This document shows, in pieces, positions 17,362-26,358 of a DNA stretch of 64,000 nucleotides. Where the stretch lies: NCBI RefSeq assembly GCF_008040105.1, contig NZ_VRMG01000010.1:95934-159933 (forward strand). Direction: 5' to 3'. The DNA comes from Lacisediminihabitans profunda. GTDB taxonomy: Bacteria; Actinomycetota; Actinomycetes; Actinomycetales; Microbacteriaceae. Within the stretch, counting starts at the first letter, position 1. Each line of letters begins with the position of its first letter. A program made the position numbers and the translations under genes. The notes under the pieces are model-generated. The model was not told the DNA's origin. It saw only the letters and a list, made by a program, of their open reading frames with translations, and did not search any database.

Positions 17362-18275
17362 GAGTTACCGTCAATCAGTTCGAAGGCTGCTGCCAGGTCG
17401 TCCGGGGTCTTGACGGCCACCGTTGGCACTCCCTTGAGGCCGCGCTTCGCGAGCCCGACGAGGGCTCCTGCCGGGGCGATCTCGATCAGACCGGTCACGC
17501 CAGCGGCCGCGAATGCGTCCATTGTCTTGTCCCACCGTACCGGGGATGAGACCTGGCCGACGAGCAGGTCGACGAATGCGGCCCCCTCGGTGACTCGGGA
17601 ACCGTCCCGGTTGGTCCAGATCGGGAGGGTCGGATCGTGCGATTCGATGCCGTCGGCGACCTCGCGGAGATGGTCGACGGCCGGGGACATATACCGGGTG
17701 TGGAATGCGCCGGCGACCTGAAGCGGAATCACGCGGGCGCCCGCCGGAGGGGTCGCCCTGAGGGCGTCGAGCGCCGCGAGTTCGCCGGCCACCACGATCT
17801 GTCCTCCGCCGTTGAAGTTGGCCGGTTCGAGCCCCAGCTCGGCGAGCTTCTGCAGCAGTTCGGCCTCATCCCCGCCGATCACGGCGCTCATGCCGGTCTT
17901 CACGAGCGAGGCCGCTTTGGCCATCGCGGCGCCGCGCTCGCGAACGAGCGTCATGGCATCCGGTTCACTCAGGATGCCCGCCGCCGCCGCCGCGGTGATC
18001 TCGCCCACCGAGTGCCCGGCGACACCGCCGATGCGGTCCCGGCGCCCCTCGAGCAGTGCGGACAGGGTGAGAAGCCCCGCGGCGACGATGAGCGGCTGGG
18101 CGACCGCCGTGTCGCGGATCGTGTCGGCATCCGAGACCGTGCCGTGCGCGACCAGATCGATGCCGACGACGTCGGAGATGGCGCCCAGGTGGTCCGAGAA
18201 TCTCGGTTCGGCGATCCAGGGGGAGAGGAATCCGGGAGTTTGGGAGCCCTGACCCGGGCAGACGACGACAATCAC
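17358..18275 (-). CDS. fabD: Malonyl-CoA:ACP transacylase
   Basis: Loads malonyl groups from CoA onto ACP. The 305 residues begin with CPGQGSQTPGFL, and the nucleophile is Ser in VAGHSVGEITAAAAAG (about residue 91). The catalytic His lies in AGAFHTRYMSPA (about 195). The first gene of the block, it starts with GTG. On the minus strand a GATACT box stands six bases before that GTG, so the operon message may be leaderless. In related actinobacteria the gene directly upstream is the PucR-type regulator; here a foreign-looking cassette separates the two. Confidence 0.95.
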   Translation of the reverse strand: MIVVVCPGQGSQTPGFLSPWIAEPRFSDHLGAISDVVGIDLVAHGTVSDADTIRDTAVAQPLIVAAGLLTLSALLEGRRDRIGGVAGHSVGEITAAAAAGILSEPDAMTLVRERGAAMAKAASLVKTGMSAVIGGDEAELLQKLAELGLEPANFNGGGQIVVAGELAALDALRATPPAGARVIPLQVAGAFHTRYMSPAVDHLREVADGIESHDPTLPIWTNRDGSRVTEGAAFVDLLVGQVSSPVRWDKTMDAFAAAGVTGLIEIAPAGALVGLAKRGLKGVPTVAVKTPDDLAAAFELIDGNS

Positions 18276-18400
18276 TTACCAAGTATCGTGCCATTGGGAC
18301 CGAGCCGGGTTGTAGAAGCGCACCAAGAACCCGGCGAACCTTTGGCGACCATCCACACCGCCCCGCTATCCCCGCCTCTCCTCGCCGCCTCCTTCGCCGC

Positions 18401-18488
18401 CTTCCGAAATCCATGCAATCGTGCTCAACTCGCCGCTCAACTGTGTCTTGGAGTCGGCCTGTCGGCAGGAATGCATGGATTTCGGAAG
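18401..18488. repeat. 88-bp MITE-like element, copy 1
   Basis: Begins with CTTCCGAAATCCATGCA and ends with its exact reverse complement TGCATGGATTTCGGAAG, a perfect 17-bp terminal inverted repeat. One further C/G pair just outside makes 18. The 54-bp core contains a smaller CCTG/CAGG hairpin. It codes for nothing plausible. A second copy, identical over all 88 bases, lies 269 bp downstream. Structure fits a small non-autonomous mobile element or palindromic repeat family; no flanking target-site duplication is obvious. Confidence 0.8.
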
Positions 18489-18669
18489 GGGCATGCCGGC
18501 CCGACGTGCTTGCCGGCGGAGTCACTCAGCCGTCACCAACTGCTCCCTGGCGCGTCCCAGCCAGCACTTATTCACGGTCGAGAGGGACGCACGGCGTGTC
18601 GAGCACTCGGGCAGGTGGGCGGGGCGACTCGCGTCGGGCGACGTGGGGCACCGACGGGACCCCCGCCGA

Positions 18670-18757
18670 CTTCCGAAATCCATGCAATCGTGCTCAACTC
18701 GCCGCTCAACTGTGTCTTGGAGTCGGCCTGTCGGCAGGAATGCATGGATTTCGGAAG
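18670..18757. repeat. 88-bp MITE-like element, copy 2
   Basis: Identical to the copy at 18401-18488 over its full length, in the same orientation. The flanks differ on the left (CCGA against CCGC) and are G-rich on the right in both cases. It ends 12 bases before the palindromic operator of the metallo-hydrolase gene, so it could influence that promoter. Confidence 0.8.
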
Positions 18758-18769
18758 GGGGCGGTGGTA

Positions 18770-18802
18770 TACATGACACAACATTGTATGATGTGACATG
18801 TA
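18770..18802. promoter_or_regulatory. 33-bp palindromic operator/promoter of the MBL-MarR cassette
   Basis: An imperfect palindrome with arms TACATGACACAACAT and ATGATGTGACATGTA surrounding TGT. It overlaps a TATGAT -10 box (18787-18792) and ends 13 bases before the ATG of the metallo-hydrolase gene. Since the second gene of the cassette is a MarR-type regulator, this is the expected place for it to repress its own operon. Confidence 0.6.
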
Positions 18803-18815
18803 AATGGGAGGAACG

Positions 18816-19682
18816 ATGAAGCCGATCGCGAGGGTCTCGATGCTGAGCACGGGCAGCGTGCGGATCAGGCCCCAGCACGTCGAGTCGACGGGATCGCCGA
18901 TGCTGTGGTGGCTGCTCACGTCGCGGCGGTGGACGGATGCGCGGCCGATCAACGTCTACCTCATCGAGCACGAACGCGGTCTGGTGCTCTTCGACACGGG
19001 CCAGGACCGGCACTCGGTGACCGATCCCGGCTACTTTCCCCGCGGCATCGTCGGGCGGCTGTACGCGCGGCTCGCGCAATTCTCGATCGGGATCGACGAG
19101 ACTCTGACCGCCCGGCTGCGTGCGCTCGGCCACGCGCCGGAGGACGTGCACACGGTGGTGCTGTCCCACCTGCACCAGGACCACATCGGCGGCCTCCCGG
19201 AGCTCAGCGACGCGCGGATCGTCGTCAGCGGGAGCGAGTGGGCACAACTCGACGGCCGGTTCGCCGAGGTCGACGGTCTGCTCGAGCGGCACATCCGGCT
19301 CCCGGGGCTGCGCTGGGAGCCCGTGACACCCGCCCCGGTCGACGACCCGTCGATCGCGCCGTTCACCGAGTCGCACGACCTCTTCGGCGACGGCAGCCTC
19401 GTCCTGCTGCCGACTCCCGGCCACACCCCGGGATCGCTCTCGCTCTTGCTTCGGCAGGAGGGGATGCCGCCGCTGCTCTTCGTCGGCGACCTCAGCTACG
19501 ACGTGGAGCGCCTCGCCGCCGAGCGCGTGCCCGGCGTGGGCAGGCGCTCGGGCCTCCTGAAGTCGACGCGCCAGGTGCTCGCCCTCAAGGAGCGCCTTCC
19601 CGACCTGGTGATCCTCGCGGCGCACGACCCGGCGGCGGCCGGCCTCCTTCAGCGGGCGCTCGATCGGAGCGGTTCCCGGTGA
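18816..19682 (+). CDS. MBL-fold metallo-hydrolase (lactonase-like)
   Basis: A 288-residue metallo-beta-lactamase fold hydrolase of the N-acyl-homoserine-lactonase/quorum-quenching type. The metal motif SHLHQDHIGG gives His118, His120, Asp122 and His123; the remaining ligands are likely in LPTPGHTPGS, FVGDLSYD and LAAHDP. No signal peptide is seen, so it is cytoplasmic. The ATG at 18816 follows GGGAGG at good spacing. It is coupled by GTGA overlap to the MarR gene and lies opposite to the surrounding fatty-acid genes. The substrate is unknown: a lactone or another ester is possible. Confidence 0.85.
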   Translation: MKPIARVSMLSTGSVRIRPQHVESTGSPMLWWLLTSRRWTDARPINVYLIEHERGLVLFDTGQDRHSVTDPGYFPRGIVGRLYARLAQFSIGIDETLTARLRALGHAPEDVHTVVLSHLHQDHIGGLPELSDARIVVSGSEWAQLDGRFAEVDGLLERHIRLPGLRWEPVTPAPVDDPSIAPFTESHDLFGDGSLVLLPTPGHTPGSLSLLLRQEGMPPLLFVGDLSYDVERLAAERVPGVGRRSGLLKSTRQVLALKERLPDLVILAAHDPAAAGLLQRALDRSGSR

Positions 19683-20140
19683 GGCAGGCCGAAATGCTGC
19701 GCTACCTGGTGCTCGCGGCCCAGAGGGAGGGCAACCGTCGCCTCACGCAGGACCTGCGGGATCTCGGGCTCACCCCGTCGCAGTCCGAGGTTCTGCGCAT
19801 CCTGGGCGATCATGAGCCGCTCACGCTCACCGGCCTCGGCGAACTGCTCATCTGCGAGAGCGGCACGAACCCCAGCCGCCTTGTCGACCGACTCGTCGGG
19901 GCGGGGCTCGTGGAGCGCGCCACCGCGGTCGACGACCGCCGGCAGGTGACGCTGACGCTCACCGCGGCCGGGCGCACGGCCGAGGCGGGGGTGCGCGAGA
20001 TCGAGCAGCGCCTCTACGCGGATCTGGATGCCGCAAGCGCGGGACTCGACCTCGGACCGACGCTCGAGCTGCTGGCGCGGGCAATCGCCGGCCAGCCGGC
20101 CGGGGACGCCTTCGATCGGCGGGTGCGCCTCGCGGGTTAG
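19679..20140 (+). CDS. MarR-family transcriptional regulator
   Basis: A 153-residue winged-helix regulator. The helix-turn-helix is about residues 40-80 (TLTGLGELLICESGTNPSRL), followed by the wing VERATAVDDRRQVTLTLTAAG. The GTG start overlaps the stop of the metallo-hydrolase gene by three bases, so the two are one operon; an ATG five codons later is an alternative start. The most likely target is the palindrome before the operon. Its stop overlaps the stop of the convergent PucR gene within TTAG at 20137-20140. Confidence 0.85.
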   Translation: MRQAEMLRYLVLAAQREGNRRLTQDLRDLGLTPSQSEVLRILGDHEPLTLTGLGELLICESGTNPSRLVDRLVGAGLVERATAVDDRRQVTLTLTAAGRTAEAGVREIEQRLYADLDAASAGLDLGPTLELLARAIAGQPAGDAFDRRVRLAG

Positions 20141-21336
20141 CGGCGGCGCAGCGGGCCGTCGGGCTCGGCGATCGACCCGAGGATGAGGGCGGACTGCAGG
20201 ATGAGGGACTCCCTCGCCCCGGTCGCGTCCCAGCCGATGACCTCGGTGACTCGCTTGAGGCGGTAACGCACGGTGTTGGGGTGCACGAAGAGCTCTCGGG
20301 CGGTGGCCTCGAGGGATCGACCGTTGTCGAGGTAGCACCAGAGCGTGGCCAGCAGCTCGGTGGAGTGCGCCTGGAGCGGCTTGTAGATGCGGTTGATGAG
20401 CGTCGAGCGGGCCAGCGCGTCCCCGGCGAGGGCACGCTCCGGCAGCAGGTCGTCGGCGAGGGTCGGCCGCGGGGCGTTGCGCCACGACCGGGCGACGGCG
20501 AACCCGGCGAGGGCGGCCTTGGCGCTGCGGGAGGCTTCGACGAGGCTCGCGACCTCGTGCCCGAGCACGAGGTGCCCGTCACCGAATCCCGGCTCGAGGG
20601 CCGTGGCGATGTCGAGGAAGGGGGTGAGGGTGGCGCCGGCGGGCTCGTCGTCCGAGGGGGTCGGATGCGCGCGGCCGATCACGAGCACGAGCCGGCTTCC
20701 CTGCACGCCGATCAGCACGTCTGCATCGAGGTGGCGGGCGGTGCGCCGCAGCATGTCCACGTCGAGCATCTTCGGCGCGGTGCCCACGAGCACCGACACC
20801 TCGCCGTGACCGTGCCAGCCGAGGGCCGCGATGCGGCTGGGAAGCTCGTCGTCGTACTCGCCGCTGAGGATCGAATCGACCACGAGGGCCTCGAGGCGGG
20901 CGTCCCACAGCCCGCGCGCCTCGGCGGCTCGGGCGTAGACATCCGCCGCGGCGAAGGCGATCTCGCGGGAGTAGAGCAGGATCGCCTCGCGCACGGACTC
21001 GTCCGAGCCCTTCACGCGGTCCTCCACGACCTCCACCGTCGCCTTGATCAGCTGCAGCGTCTGGGTGAGGCTCACCGAGCGGAGCAGCTCCCGCGGTGCC
21101 GCCCCGAACACGTCGGCGGCGATCCACGGCGTGGAGGTCGGTTCGTCGTACCAGTGGATGAACGACGTGATGCCCGCCTGCGCGACGAGACCGACCGCCG
21201 ACCGCCGCCCCGGTGGCATCTCGCCATACCAGGGCAGCGTGTCGTCGAGTCGCTTAAGCGTCGCGGTGGCGAGCTCGCCGGAGATAGCGCGGAGCCACGC
21301 GAGCGTCTGCTCCTTAGTCTTCGCCACCGGTGTCAT
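20137..21336 (-). CDS. fasR: PucR-family regulator, FasR-like
   Basis: A 399-residue regulator ending in the PucR-type helix-turn-helix (about residues 325-385: NGRSLEATARELFVHPNTVR and YRLKRVTEVIGWD). A GGDEF-like or ligand-binding middle portion precedes it. In Streptomyces the homologous FasR gene lies directly upstream of fabD and activates the fatty-acid operon. Here it is on the same strand and 1.9 kb upstream of fabD, separated only by the metallo-hydrolase/MarR cassette. Assignment as FasR rests on this neighbourhood. It follows aceE by 20 bases and may be co-transcribed with it. Confidence 0.85.
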   Translation of the reverse strand: MTPVAKTKEQTLAWLRAISGELATATLKRLDDTLPWYGEMPPGRRSAVGLVAQAGITSFIHWYDEPTSTPWIAADVFGAAPRELLRSVSLTQTLQLIKATVEVVEDRVKGSDESVREAILLYSREIAFAAADVYARAAEARGLWDARLEALVVDSILSGEYDDELPSRIAALGWHGHGEVSVLVGTAPKMLDVDMLRRTARHLDADVLIGVQGSRLVLVIGRAHPTPSDDEPAGATLTPFLDIATALEPGFGDGHLVLGHEVASLVEASRSAKAALAGFAVARSWRNAPRPTLADDLLPERALAGDALARSTLINRIYKPLQAHSTELLATLWCYLDNGRSLEATARELFVHPNTVRYRLKRVTEVIGWDATGARESLILQSALILGSIAEPDGPLRRR

Positions 21337-21356
21337 CTGAAGTCGAGCCGGGCGCC

Positions 21357-24101
21357 CTAGCTCTCGCCGCCGGCCGTGCCCGTGGTGCCGGCCGTCACAT
21401 CGTGCAGCTGGTAGCGGTCGATCGCCTGCTGCGGGATGCTCGGGTCGAGTTCGCCACGCGCCACGAGAAGCTCGAGCGCGCGAACGACCATCGACGGGCT
21501 GTCGATCTTGAAGAATCGCCGGGCGGCGGCACGGGTGTCCGAGAAACCGAAGTCGTCGGCGCCGAGAGTGGCGTACTCTCCAGGCACGAACTGGCGGATC
21601 TGGTCGGGCACGGCGTGCATGAAGTCGGTCACCGCCACGAACGGTCCGGCCGCCCCCGCGAGCTTCTGCGTGACGTACGGCACCCGCTTAGGCGCGTTCG
21701 GGTTGAGGAAGTTCTCGTGCTCGGCCGCCACGCCATCCCGGCGCAGCTCGGTCCACGAGGTGACGGACCAGACGTCGGCCGAGACATTCCAGTCGTCGGC
21801 CAGCAACTGCTGGGCCTCGAGGGCCCACGGCACGGCCACTCCGGAGGCCAGCAGCTGCGCCTTGGGGCCGGTGGGTCCCTGCGCGTCTCGAGGCGTCGCC
21901 TCGCGCAGCTTGTAGATGCCCCTGAGCAGGCCGTCCACATCCAGGTTCTCCGGTTCGGCCGGCTGAACGATCGGCTCGTTGTACACCGTCAGGTAGTACA
22001 TGACGTTGGGATTCGGATGCGTCCCGCCGTACATGCGCTCGAGTCCGTCCCGCACGATCCGGCCCAGTTCGTAGCCGTACGCGGGGTCGTAGGACACGAC
22101 GGCCGGGTTCGTCGACGCGAGCAGGATGGAGTGGCCGTCGGCGTGCTGGAGACCCTCGCCGGTGAGCGTGGTGCGACCGGCAGTGGCGCCGACGATGAAT
22201 CCGCGGGCCATCTGGTCGCCCGCCGCCCACATCGCGTCGCCGGTGCGCTGGAACCCGAACATCGAGTAGAAGACGTAGACGGGGATCAGCGGCTGGCCGT
22301 GCGTGGCGTAGGACGTGCCGGCGGCCGTGAAGGCGGCGAAACCGCCGGCCTCGTTGATGCCGACGTGCACGATCGCGCCCTGCGGGCTCTCCTTGTAGGC
22401 GAGCAGTTGCTCGCGGTCCACGGAGGTGTACTGCTGGCCGTTGGGGTTGTAGATCTTGGAGGTGGGGAAGTACGCGTCCATGCCGAAGGTGCGCGCCTCG
22501 TCCGGGATGATCGGCACGATGCGGTGGCCGAAGTCCTTGGCCTTGAGGAGGTCCTTGAGCAGGCGGGCGAAGGCCATGGTGGTGGCGATCTCCTGCTTGC
22601 CGGAACTCTTCTTGGCGATCGCATAGGCCGAATCGTCGGGAAGGGTCAGCGCCACGTGGTTGCTTCGGCGCTCCGGCAGGTAGCCGCCGAGCGCACGACG
22701 GCGCTCCTGCATGTACTGGATCGCCTCGTCGTTCTCGCCCGGGTGGTAGTACGGCGGAAGGTACGGGTTCTCCTCCAGCACGGCATCCGTGATCGGGATG
22801 CGCATCGCGTCGCGGAACTGCTTGAGGTTGTCGAGGGTGAGCTTCTTCATCTGGTGGGTCGCGTTGCGTCCCTCGAATGACGGGCCGAGGCCATAGCCCT
22901 TCACCGTCTTGGTGAGGATCACGGTGGGCTGGCCCTTGTGCTCCTGCGCCGCCTTGAAGGCCGCGTACACCTTGCGGTAGTCGTGCCCACCGCGCTTGAG
23001 GCCCCAGATCTGGTCGTCCGTGTAATCCTTGACCATTTCGAGGGTGCGCGGGTCCCGACCGAAGAAGTTCTCGCGCACGTAGGCGCCGTTCTCCGCCTTG
23101 TAGGTCTGATAGTCGCCGTCGGGGGTGCGGTTCATCAGGTCGCGCAGGGCGCCCTCCGTGTCGCGGGCGAGCAGGGCGTCCCACTCGCGGCCCCAGACGA
23201 CCTTGATCACGTTCCAGCCGGCACCACGGAAGAAGCTCTCGAGCTCCTGGATGATCTTGCCGTTTCCGCGCACCGGTCCGTCGAGGCGCTGCAGGTTGCA
23301 GTTGATCACGAAGTTGAGGTTGTCGAGGCCGTCGTTCGCGGCCAGCTGGAGGGCGCCGCGGCTCTCCACCTCATCCATCTCGCCGTCGCCGAGGAAGGCC
23401 CAGACCTGCTGGTCGGAGGCGTCGATGATTCCTCGGTTGGTGAGGTACTTGTTCGACTGGGCCTGGTAGATCGCGTTGATCGGGCCGAGGCCCATCGACA
23501 CGGTGGGGAACTGCCAGAAGTCGGGCATGAGACGCGGATGCGGGTACGACGACAGTCCGCCGCCCGGGTGCGACTTCTCCTGGCGGAAGCCGTCGAGCTG
23601 GTCGGTGGAGAGCCTGCCCTCGAGGAAGGCCCTCGCGTACATGCCGGGGGAGGCGTGGCCCTGGTAGAAGACCTGGTCGCCGCCGCCCGGGTGGTCGTGC
23701 CCCCGGAAGAAGTGGTTGCTGCCGACCTCGTAGAGGGTGGCGGATCCCGCGTAGGTCGAGATGTGCCCACCGACCGAGATGCCGGGGCGCTGAGCCCGGT
23801 GCACCGTGATCGCGGCGTTCCAGCGGAGCCAGGCGCGGTAGCGGCGCTCGAGGTCCTCGTCGCCGGGGAACTCCGGCTCGTTCTCGGGGGCGATCGTGTT
23901 GAGGTAGTCCGTGGTCGGCACCATGGGCACGCCGAGGTGCAGCTCCTTGGAGCGCTTCAGCAGGCTGAGGATGATCTCGCGTGCTCGTTCGTGGCCCTGT
24001 GAGGCCACCAGACCATCGAGGGATTCCTGCCATTCGGCAGTCTCCTCAGGGTCCTTGTCGATGTGGTGCACCGAATATGGGTCCTGGTCGTTCACCGTCA
24101 A
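21357..24101 (-). CDS. aceE: Pyruvate dehydrogenase E1, homodimeric
   Basis: Thiamine-diphosphate enzyme that decarboxylates pyruvate and acetylates the E2 lipoyl domain, feeding acetyl-CoA to the nearby fatty-acid genes. About 914 residues, the normal size of homodimeric AceE. Visible landmarks are [17 protein letters not shown] near the N-terminus, the ThDP motif beginning [20 protein letters not shown] (about residues 230-260), and [19 protein letters not shown] in the pyrimidine domain. The TTG at 24101, giving [10 protein letters not shown] and preceded by GAGG six bases upstream, is taken as the start; a GTG two codons later is possible. The remaining E2/E3 genes are not in the window. 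Confidence 0.94.
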   Translation of the reverse strand: MTVNDQDPYSVHHIDKDPEETAEWQESLDGLVASQGHERAREIILSLLKRSKELHLGVPMVPTTDYLNTIAPENEPEFPGDEDLERRYRAWLRWNAAITVHRAQRPGISVGGHISTYAGSATLYEVGSNHFFRGHDHPGGGDQVFYQGHASPGMYARAFLEGRLSTDQLDGFRQEKSHPGGGLSSYPHPRLMPDFWQFPTVSMGLGPINAIYQAQSNKYLTNRGIIDASDQQVWAFLGDGEMDEVESRGALQLAANDGLDNLNFVINCNLQRLDGPVRGNGKIIQELESFFRGAGWNVIKVVWGREWDALLARDTEGALRDLMNRTPDGDYQTYKAENGAYVRENFFGRDPRTLEMVKDYTDDQIWGLKRGGHDYRKVYAAFKAAQEHKGQPTVILTKTVKGYGLGPSFEGRNATHQMKKLTLDNLKQFRDAMRIPITDAVLEENPYLPPYYHPGENDEAIQYMQERRRALGGYLPERRSNHVALTLPDDSAYAIAKKSSGKQEIATTMAFARLLKDLLKAKDFGHRIVPIIPDEARTFGMDAYFPTSKIYNPNGQQYTSVDREQLLAYKESPQGAIVHVGINEAGGFAAFTAAGTSYATHGQPLIPVYVFYSMFGFQRTGDAMWAAGDQMARGFIVGATAGRTTLTGEGLQHADGHSILLASTNPAVVSYDPAYGYELGRIVRDGLERMYGGTHPNPNVMYYLTVYNEPIVQPAEPENLDVDGLLRGIYKLREATPRDAQGPTGPKAQLLASGVAVPWALEAQQLLADDWNVSADVWSVTSWTELRRDGVAAEHENFLNPNAPKRVPYVTQKLAGAAGPFVAVTDFMHAVPDQIRQFVPGEYATLGADDFGFSDTRAAARRFFKIDSPSMVVRALELLVARGELDPSIPQQAIDRYQLHDVTAGTTGTAGGES

Positions 24102-24259
24102 CGTTGACCTCGCTCTTGTTCGCGGACAAAGGGCGCCAAGCACAACCGGCGATCGGATTGCGACCACCGGCCAGACGTGCAGGGCCTCAACGATTCTAGT
24201 TCGCGCGCCGGGCATGGTCGTGCGCCGGAGGCCCGAGTGGGCGGAGTAGCGTCGACGTC

Positions 24260-25129
24260 ATGGGCTTCCTGCAATTGGACAACGGCATCCTTCGTGTGGC
24301 GATCAACCCCTTCGGGGCCGAGCTGTCGAGCCTTCGGCATCGCGGCGGCGGGGAGCTTCTCTGGCAGGGCGGCGAGCCCTGGCACCGGCGCGCGCCCATC
24401 CTGTTTCCCCTCGTCGGGCGGATGCCGGGTGACCGGCTCGTCCACAACGGCGTCGCCCATCCGATCGGCCAGCACGGGTTCGCGCGTGATCTGCCGTTCG
24501 AGCTCGGGCAGAACACCGAAACCTCGGCGGAGTTCACCCTCGCGGACTCCGCCGAGACCCGGCGCCAGTTTCCGTTCGCCTTCCGGCTCGCGGTGCGGTT
24601 CTCGGTGGAGGGGGAGACCCTGTCGATTCGGCACACCGTGGACAACCCGGGGAGCGAGACGTTCTCGGCGTCGATCGGCGGTCATCCGGCGTTCGCCTGG
24701 CCGCTCGTGGAGGGGCTGGCACCCGAGAGCCACGTGCTCGAGTTCGCCCAGGACGAGCCGGCCCCGATCCGCCGCCTCGCGGACGGGCTGCTGCTTCCGG
24801 ATGCCGTGGAGACGCCGGTGCGCGGGTCCACCCTCGCCCTCGACGAGTCGCTCTTCGCGGCCGACGCGATCATCTTCGACGGCCTGCGCAGCCGCTCTGT
24901 GCGCTATTCGGCGCCCGGCGCGCCGGCGCTCACCGTGCGTTTCGACGACTTCCCGCTGCTGGGACTGTGGTCGAAGGCGCCGGGAGCGTTCCTCTGCATC
25001 GAGCCGTGGTACGGCATGACCGCTCCCCGGGACTTCGCCGGGGAGTACGCGCAGAAGCCGGGCCAGTTCGTTCTGTTGCCGGGCGAATCCCGGTCGTTCA
25101 CTTACAGCGTGACGGTGCAGAACTCCTAG
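24260..25129 (+). CDS. Aldose 1-epimerase family protein
   Basis: A 289-residue beta-sandwich protein of the galactose mutarotase superfamily (LacX/YeaD-like branch), probably interconverting sugar anomers. It begins with NGILRVAINPFGAELSSLRH, has the ligand-site GRMPGDRLVHNGV and QHGFARDLPFEL, the conserved His in SIGGHPAFAWPL and a Glu in CIEPWYGMTAP. A TAGCGT box seven bases before the ATG indicates a leaderless transcript. It is divergent from aceE and followed by a peroxiredoxin gene with its own promoter. Confidence 0.87.
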   Translation: MGFLQLDNGILRVAINPFGAELSSLRHRGGGELLWQGGEPWHRRAPILFPLVGRMPGDRLVHNGVAHPIGQHGFARDLPFELGQNTETSAEFTLADSAETRRQFPFAFRLAVRFSVEGETLSIRHTVDNPGSETFSASIGGHPAFAWPLVEGLAPESHVLEFAQDEPAPIRRLADGLLLPDAVETPVRGSTLALDESLFAADAIIFDGLRSRSVRYSAPGAPALTVRFDDFPLLGLWSKAPGAFLCIEPWYGMTAPRDFAGEYAQKPGQFVLLPGESRSFTYSVTVQNS

Positions 25130-25214
25130 CGGTTGGTCGGCGCAGCGCACAGGCGTAGGATTGCGAACCGTGTTTACCGGCCGTTCACTTCGGCCGGGGA
25201 TAAGGACTAAGAAC

Positions 25215-25688
25215 ATGGCTCTGGAAAACGACACCCAGGCACCCGATTTCGAACTCCCCAACCAGTTCGGGGAGCACATCAGGCTCAGCGACTTCCGCCA
25301 CAAGAAGCCGGTGGCCCTCGTCTTCTTCCCCCTCGCCTTCTCGAGCACCTGCACGAGCGAACTCTGCGAGCTTCGCGACAACCTCGCCCTCTTCGCGGAC
25401 AAGAGCATCGAGTTGATCGGCATCTCCGTGGATTCCAAGGCCACCCTGAGAGCGTTCGCCGAGAAGGAGGGCTACGAGTTCAACCTGCTTGCCGACTTCT
25501 GGCCGCACGGCTCGGTGGCCAAGGAGTATGGCGTGTTCCTGGAGCAGAAGGGCTTCGCCAACCGGGCGAGCTTCCTGATCGACACGAACGGCATCATCCG
25601 CGCGAGCTTCATCACCGCCCCCGGCCAGCCACGCTCGATCGCCGACTATCGCGCAGCGCTCGCCGAACTCGCGCCGGTGACCGCCTAG
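25215..25688 (+). CDS. Peroxiredoxin, AhpE-like
   Basis: A 157-residue thiol peroxidase that reduces hydrogen peroxide and organic peroxides. The peroxidatic Cys lies in PLAFSSTCTSELCELRDN (about residue 45); a second Cys six residues on (residue 50) is present, but no C-terminal resolving Cys is seen, as in one-cysteine AhpE enzymes. PDFELPNQFG and the conserved Arg in NRASFLIDTNG also fit. A TAGGAT -10-like box near 25156 and AAGGA before the ATG support independent expression. Confidence 0.9.
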   Translation: MALENDTQAPDFELPNQFGEHIRLSDFRHKKPVALVFFPLAFSSTCTSELCELRDNLALFADKSIELIGISVDSKATLRAFAEKEGYEFNLLADFWPHGSVAKEYGVFLEQKGFANRASFLIDTNGIIRASFITAPGQPRSIADYRAALAELAPVTA

Positions 25689-26179
25689 CTCTTTTTCGTC
25701 CCCGCCGGGTCGAGTCTGCCCAGGATCTCCTGAAGGTCGGCGATCATCAGAAGCTGGCGTTTGTTGATCTCGAGCACCGCCTCAATGTCCTTCTTGGCCG
25801 CGACGTTCGTGTTGTAGTCGTGCTTGGAGAGCGCGGCCGCGATGGCGTCCTGCCTCTTGGCTGCGATCAGCAGGATCGCGCCCTGGAGCCCCGCGAGCAT
25901 GCTCAGGAACAGATTCAGGAGGATGAACGGGTACGGGTCCCAGCCCTTCGTCACCGTGTTGATGATCGCCCACACGATCATGAAGGCGACGAATCCGCCC
26001 ACGAAGGCCCAGCTGCCCATGCCATTGCGCATGAGGTCCGCCGCGCGTTCGCCGCGGGTCAGGTGCGACTTGTGATCGGCGTGCCAATCCCGAAGCGGGC
26101 TCGGAGTGGTCGTGAGTCCCTCAGTGGCGGCCTGTCTGGGGGCGGTGGGCGTGTTCCTCGTGCTGGATGTGCTGGGCAT
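25685..26179 (-). CDS. DUF1003 membrane protein
   Basis: A 164-residue protein of the DUF1003 family with two membrane helices (about residues 53-75 and 85-107) and the family signature GSWAFVGGFVAFMIVWAIIN, then DPYPFILLNLFLSMLAGLQG. The C-terminal 50 residues are charged and helical, probably cytoplasmic. The function is unknown. It is convergent with the peroxiredoxin gene (four-base overlap of the stops) and divergent from the tRNA-Val gene. Confidence 0.88.
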   Translation of the reverse strand: MPSTSSTRNTPTAPRQAATEGLTTTPSPLRDWHADHKSHLTRGERAADLMRNGMGSWAFVGGFVAFMIVWAIINTVTKGWDPYPFILLNLFLSMLAGLQGAILLIAAKRQDAIAAALSKHDYNTNVAAKKDIEAVLEINKRQLLMIADLQEILGRLDPAGTKKS

Positions 26180-26282
26180 GGTGCGAGTGTACGTCTCGGG
26201 TCGTGCATCTTCCGCGGACAGTCCGCGAAGACTGTACGATAAAACTTCGTCGTAACCGGCAGCCGCGAGGCGCGCCGATTGC

Positions 26283-26358
26283 GGGCCTTTAGCTCAGTTG
26301 GTAGAGCGCCACGTTTACACCGTGGATGTCATCGGTTCGAGCCCGGTAGGGCCCACCA
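26283..26358 (+). tRNA. tRNA-Val (anticodon TAC)
   Basis: A 76-nt cloverleaf including an encoded CCA end. The acceptor GGGCCTT pairs with AGGGCCC (one G-U). The D arm is TAGCTCAGTTGGTAGAGC. The anticodon stem CCACG/CGTGG encloses the loop TTTACAC with anticodon TAC, reading GTA/GTG valine codons. The T arm contains GGTTCGAGCC. A TACGAT -10-like box lies near 26234. The DNA downstream changes character and gene content, so this 3' end may be an integration site, although no integrase or duplicated tRNA end was found. Confidence 0.95.

Larger units (their letters stand above)
18276..18815. other. Non-coding region with two repeats between fabD and MBL gene
   Basis: A 540-bp stretch without a credible gene. 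It contains the fabD promoter (near 18276-18290), two identical 88-bp elements with terminal inverted repeats separated by 181 bp of unrelated sequence, and the palindromic promoter/operator of the metallo-hydrolase gene. Open frames reported across it arise from the repeats themselves. Confidence 0.7.

Noticed and set aside
18413..18819. Small frames spanning both 88-bp repeats
   Set aside because: Their shared peptide arises only because the DNA repeat is duplicated; different frames, no start signals.
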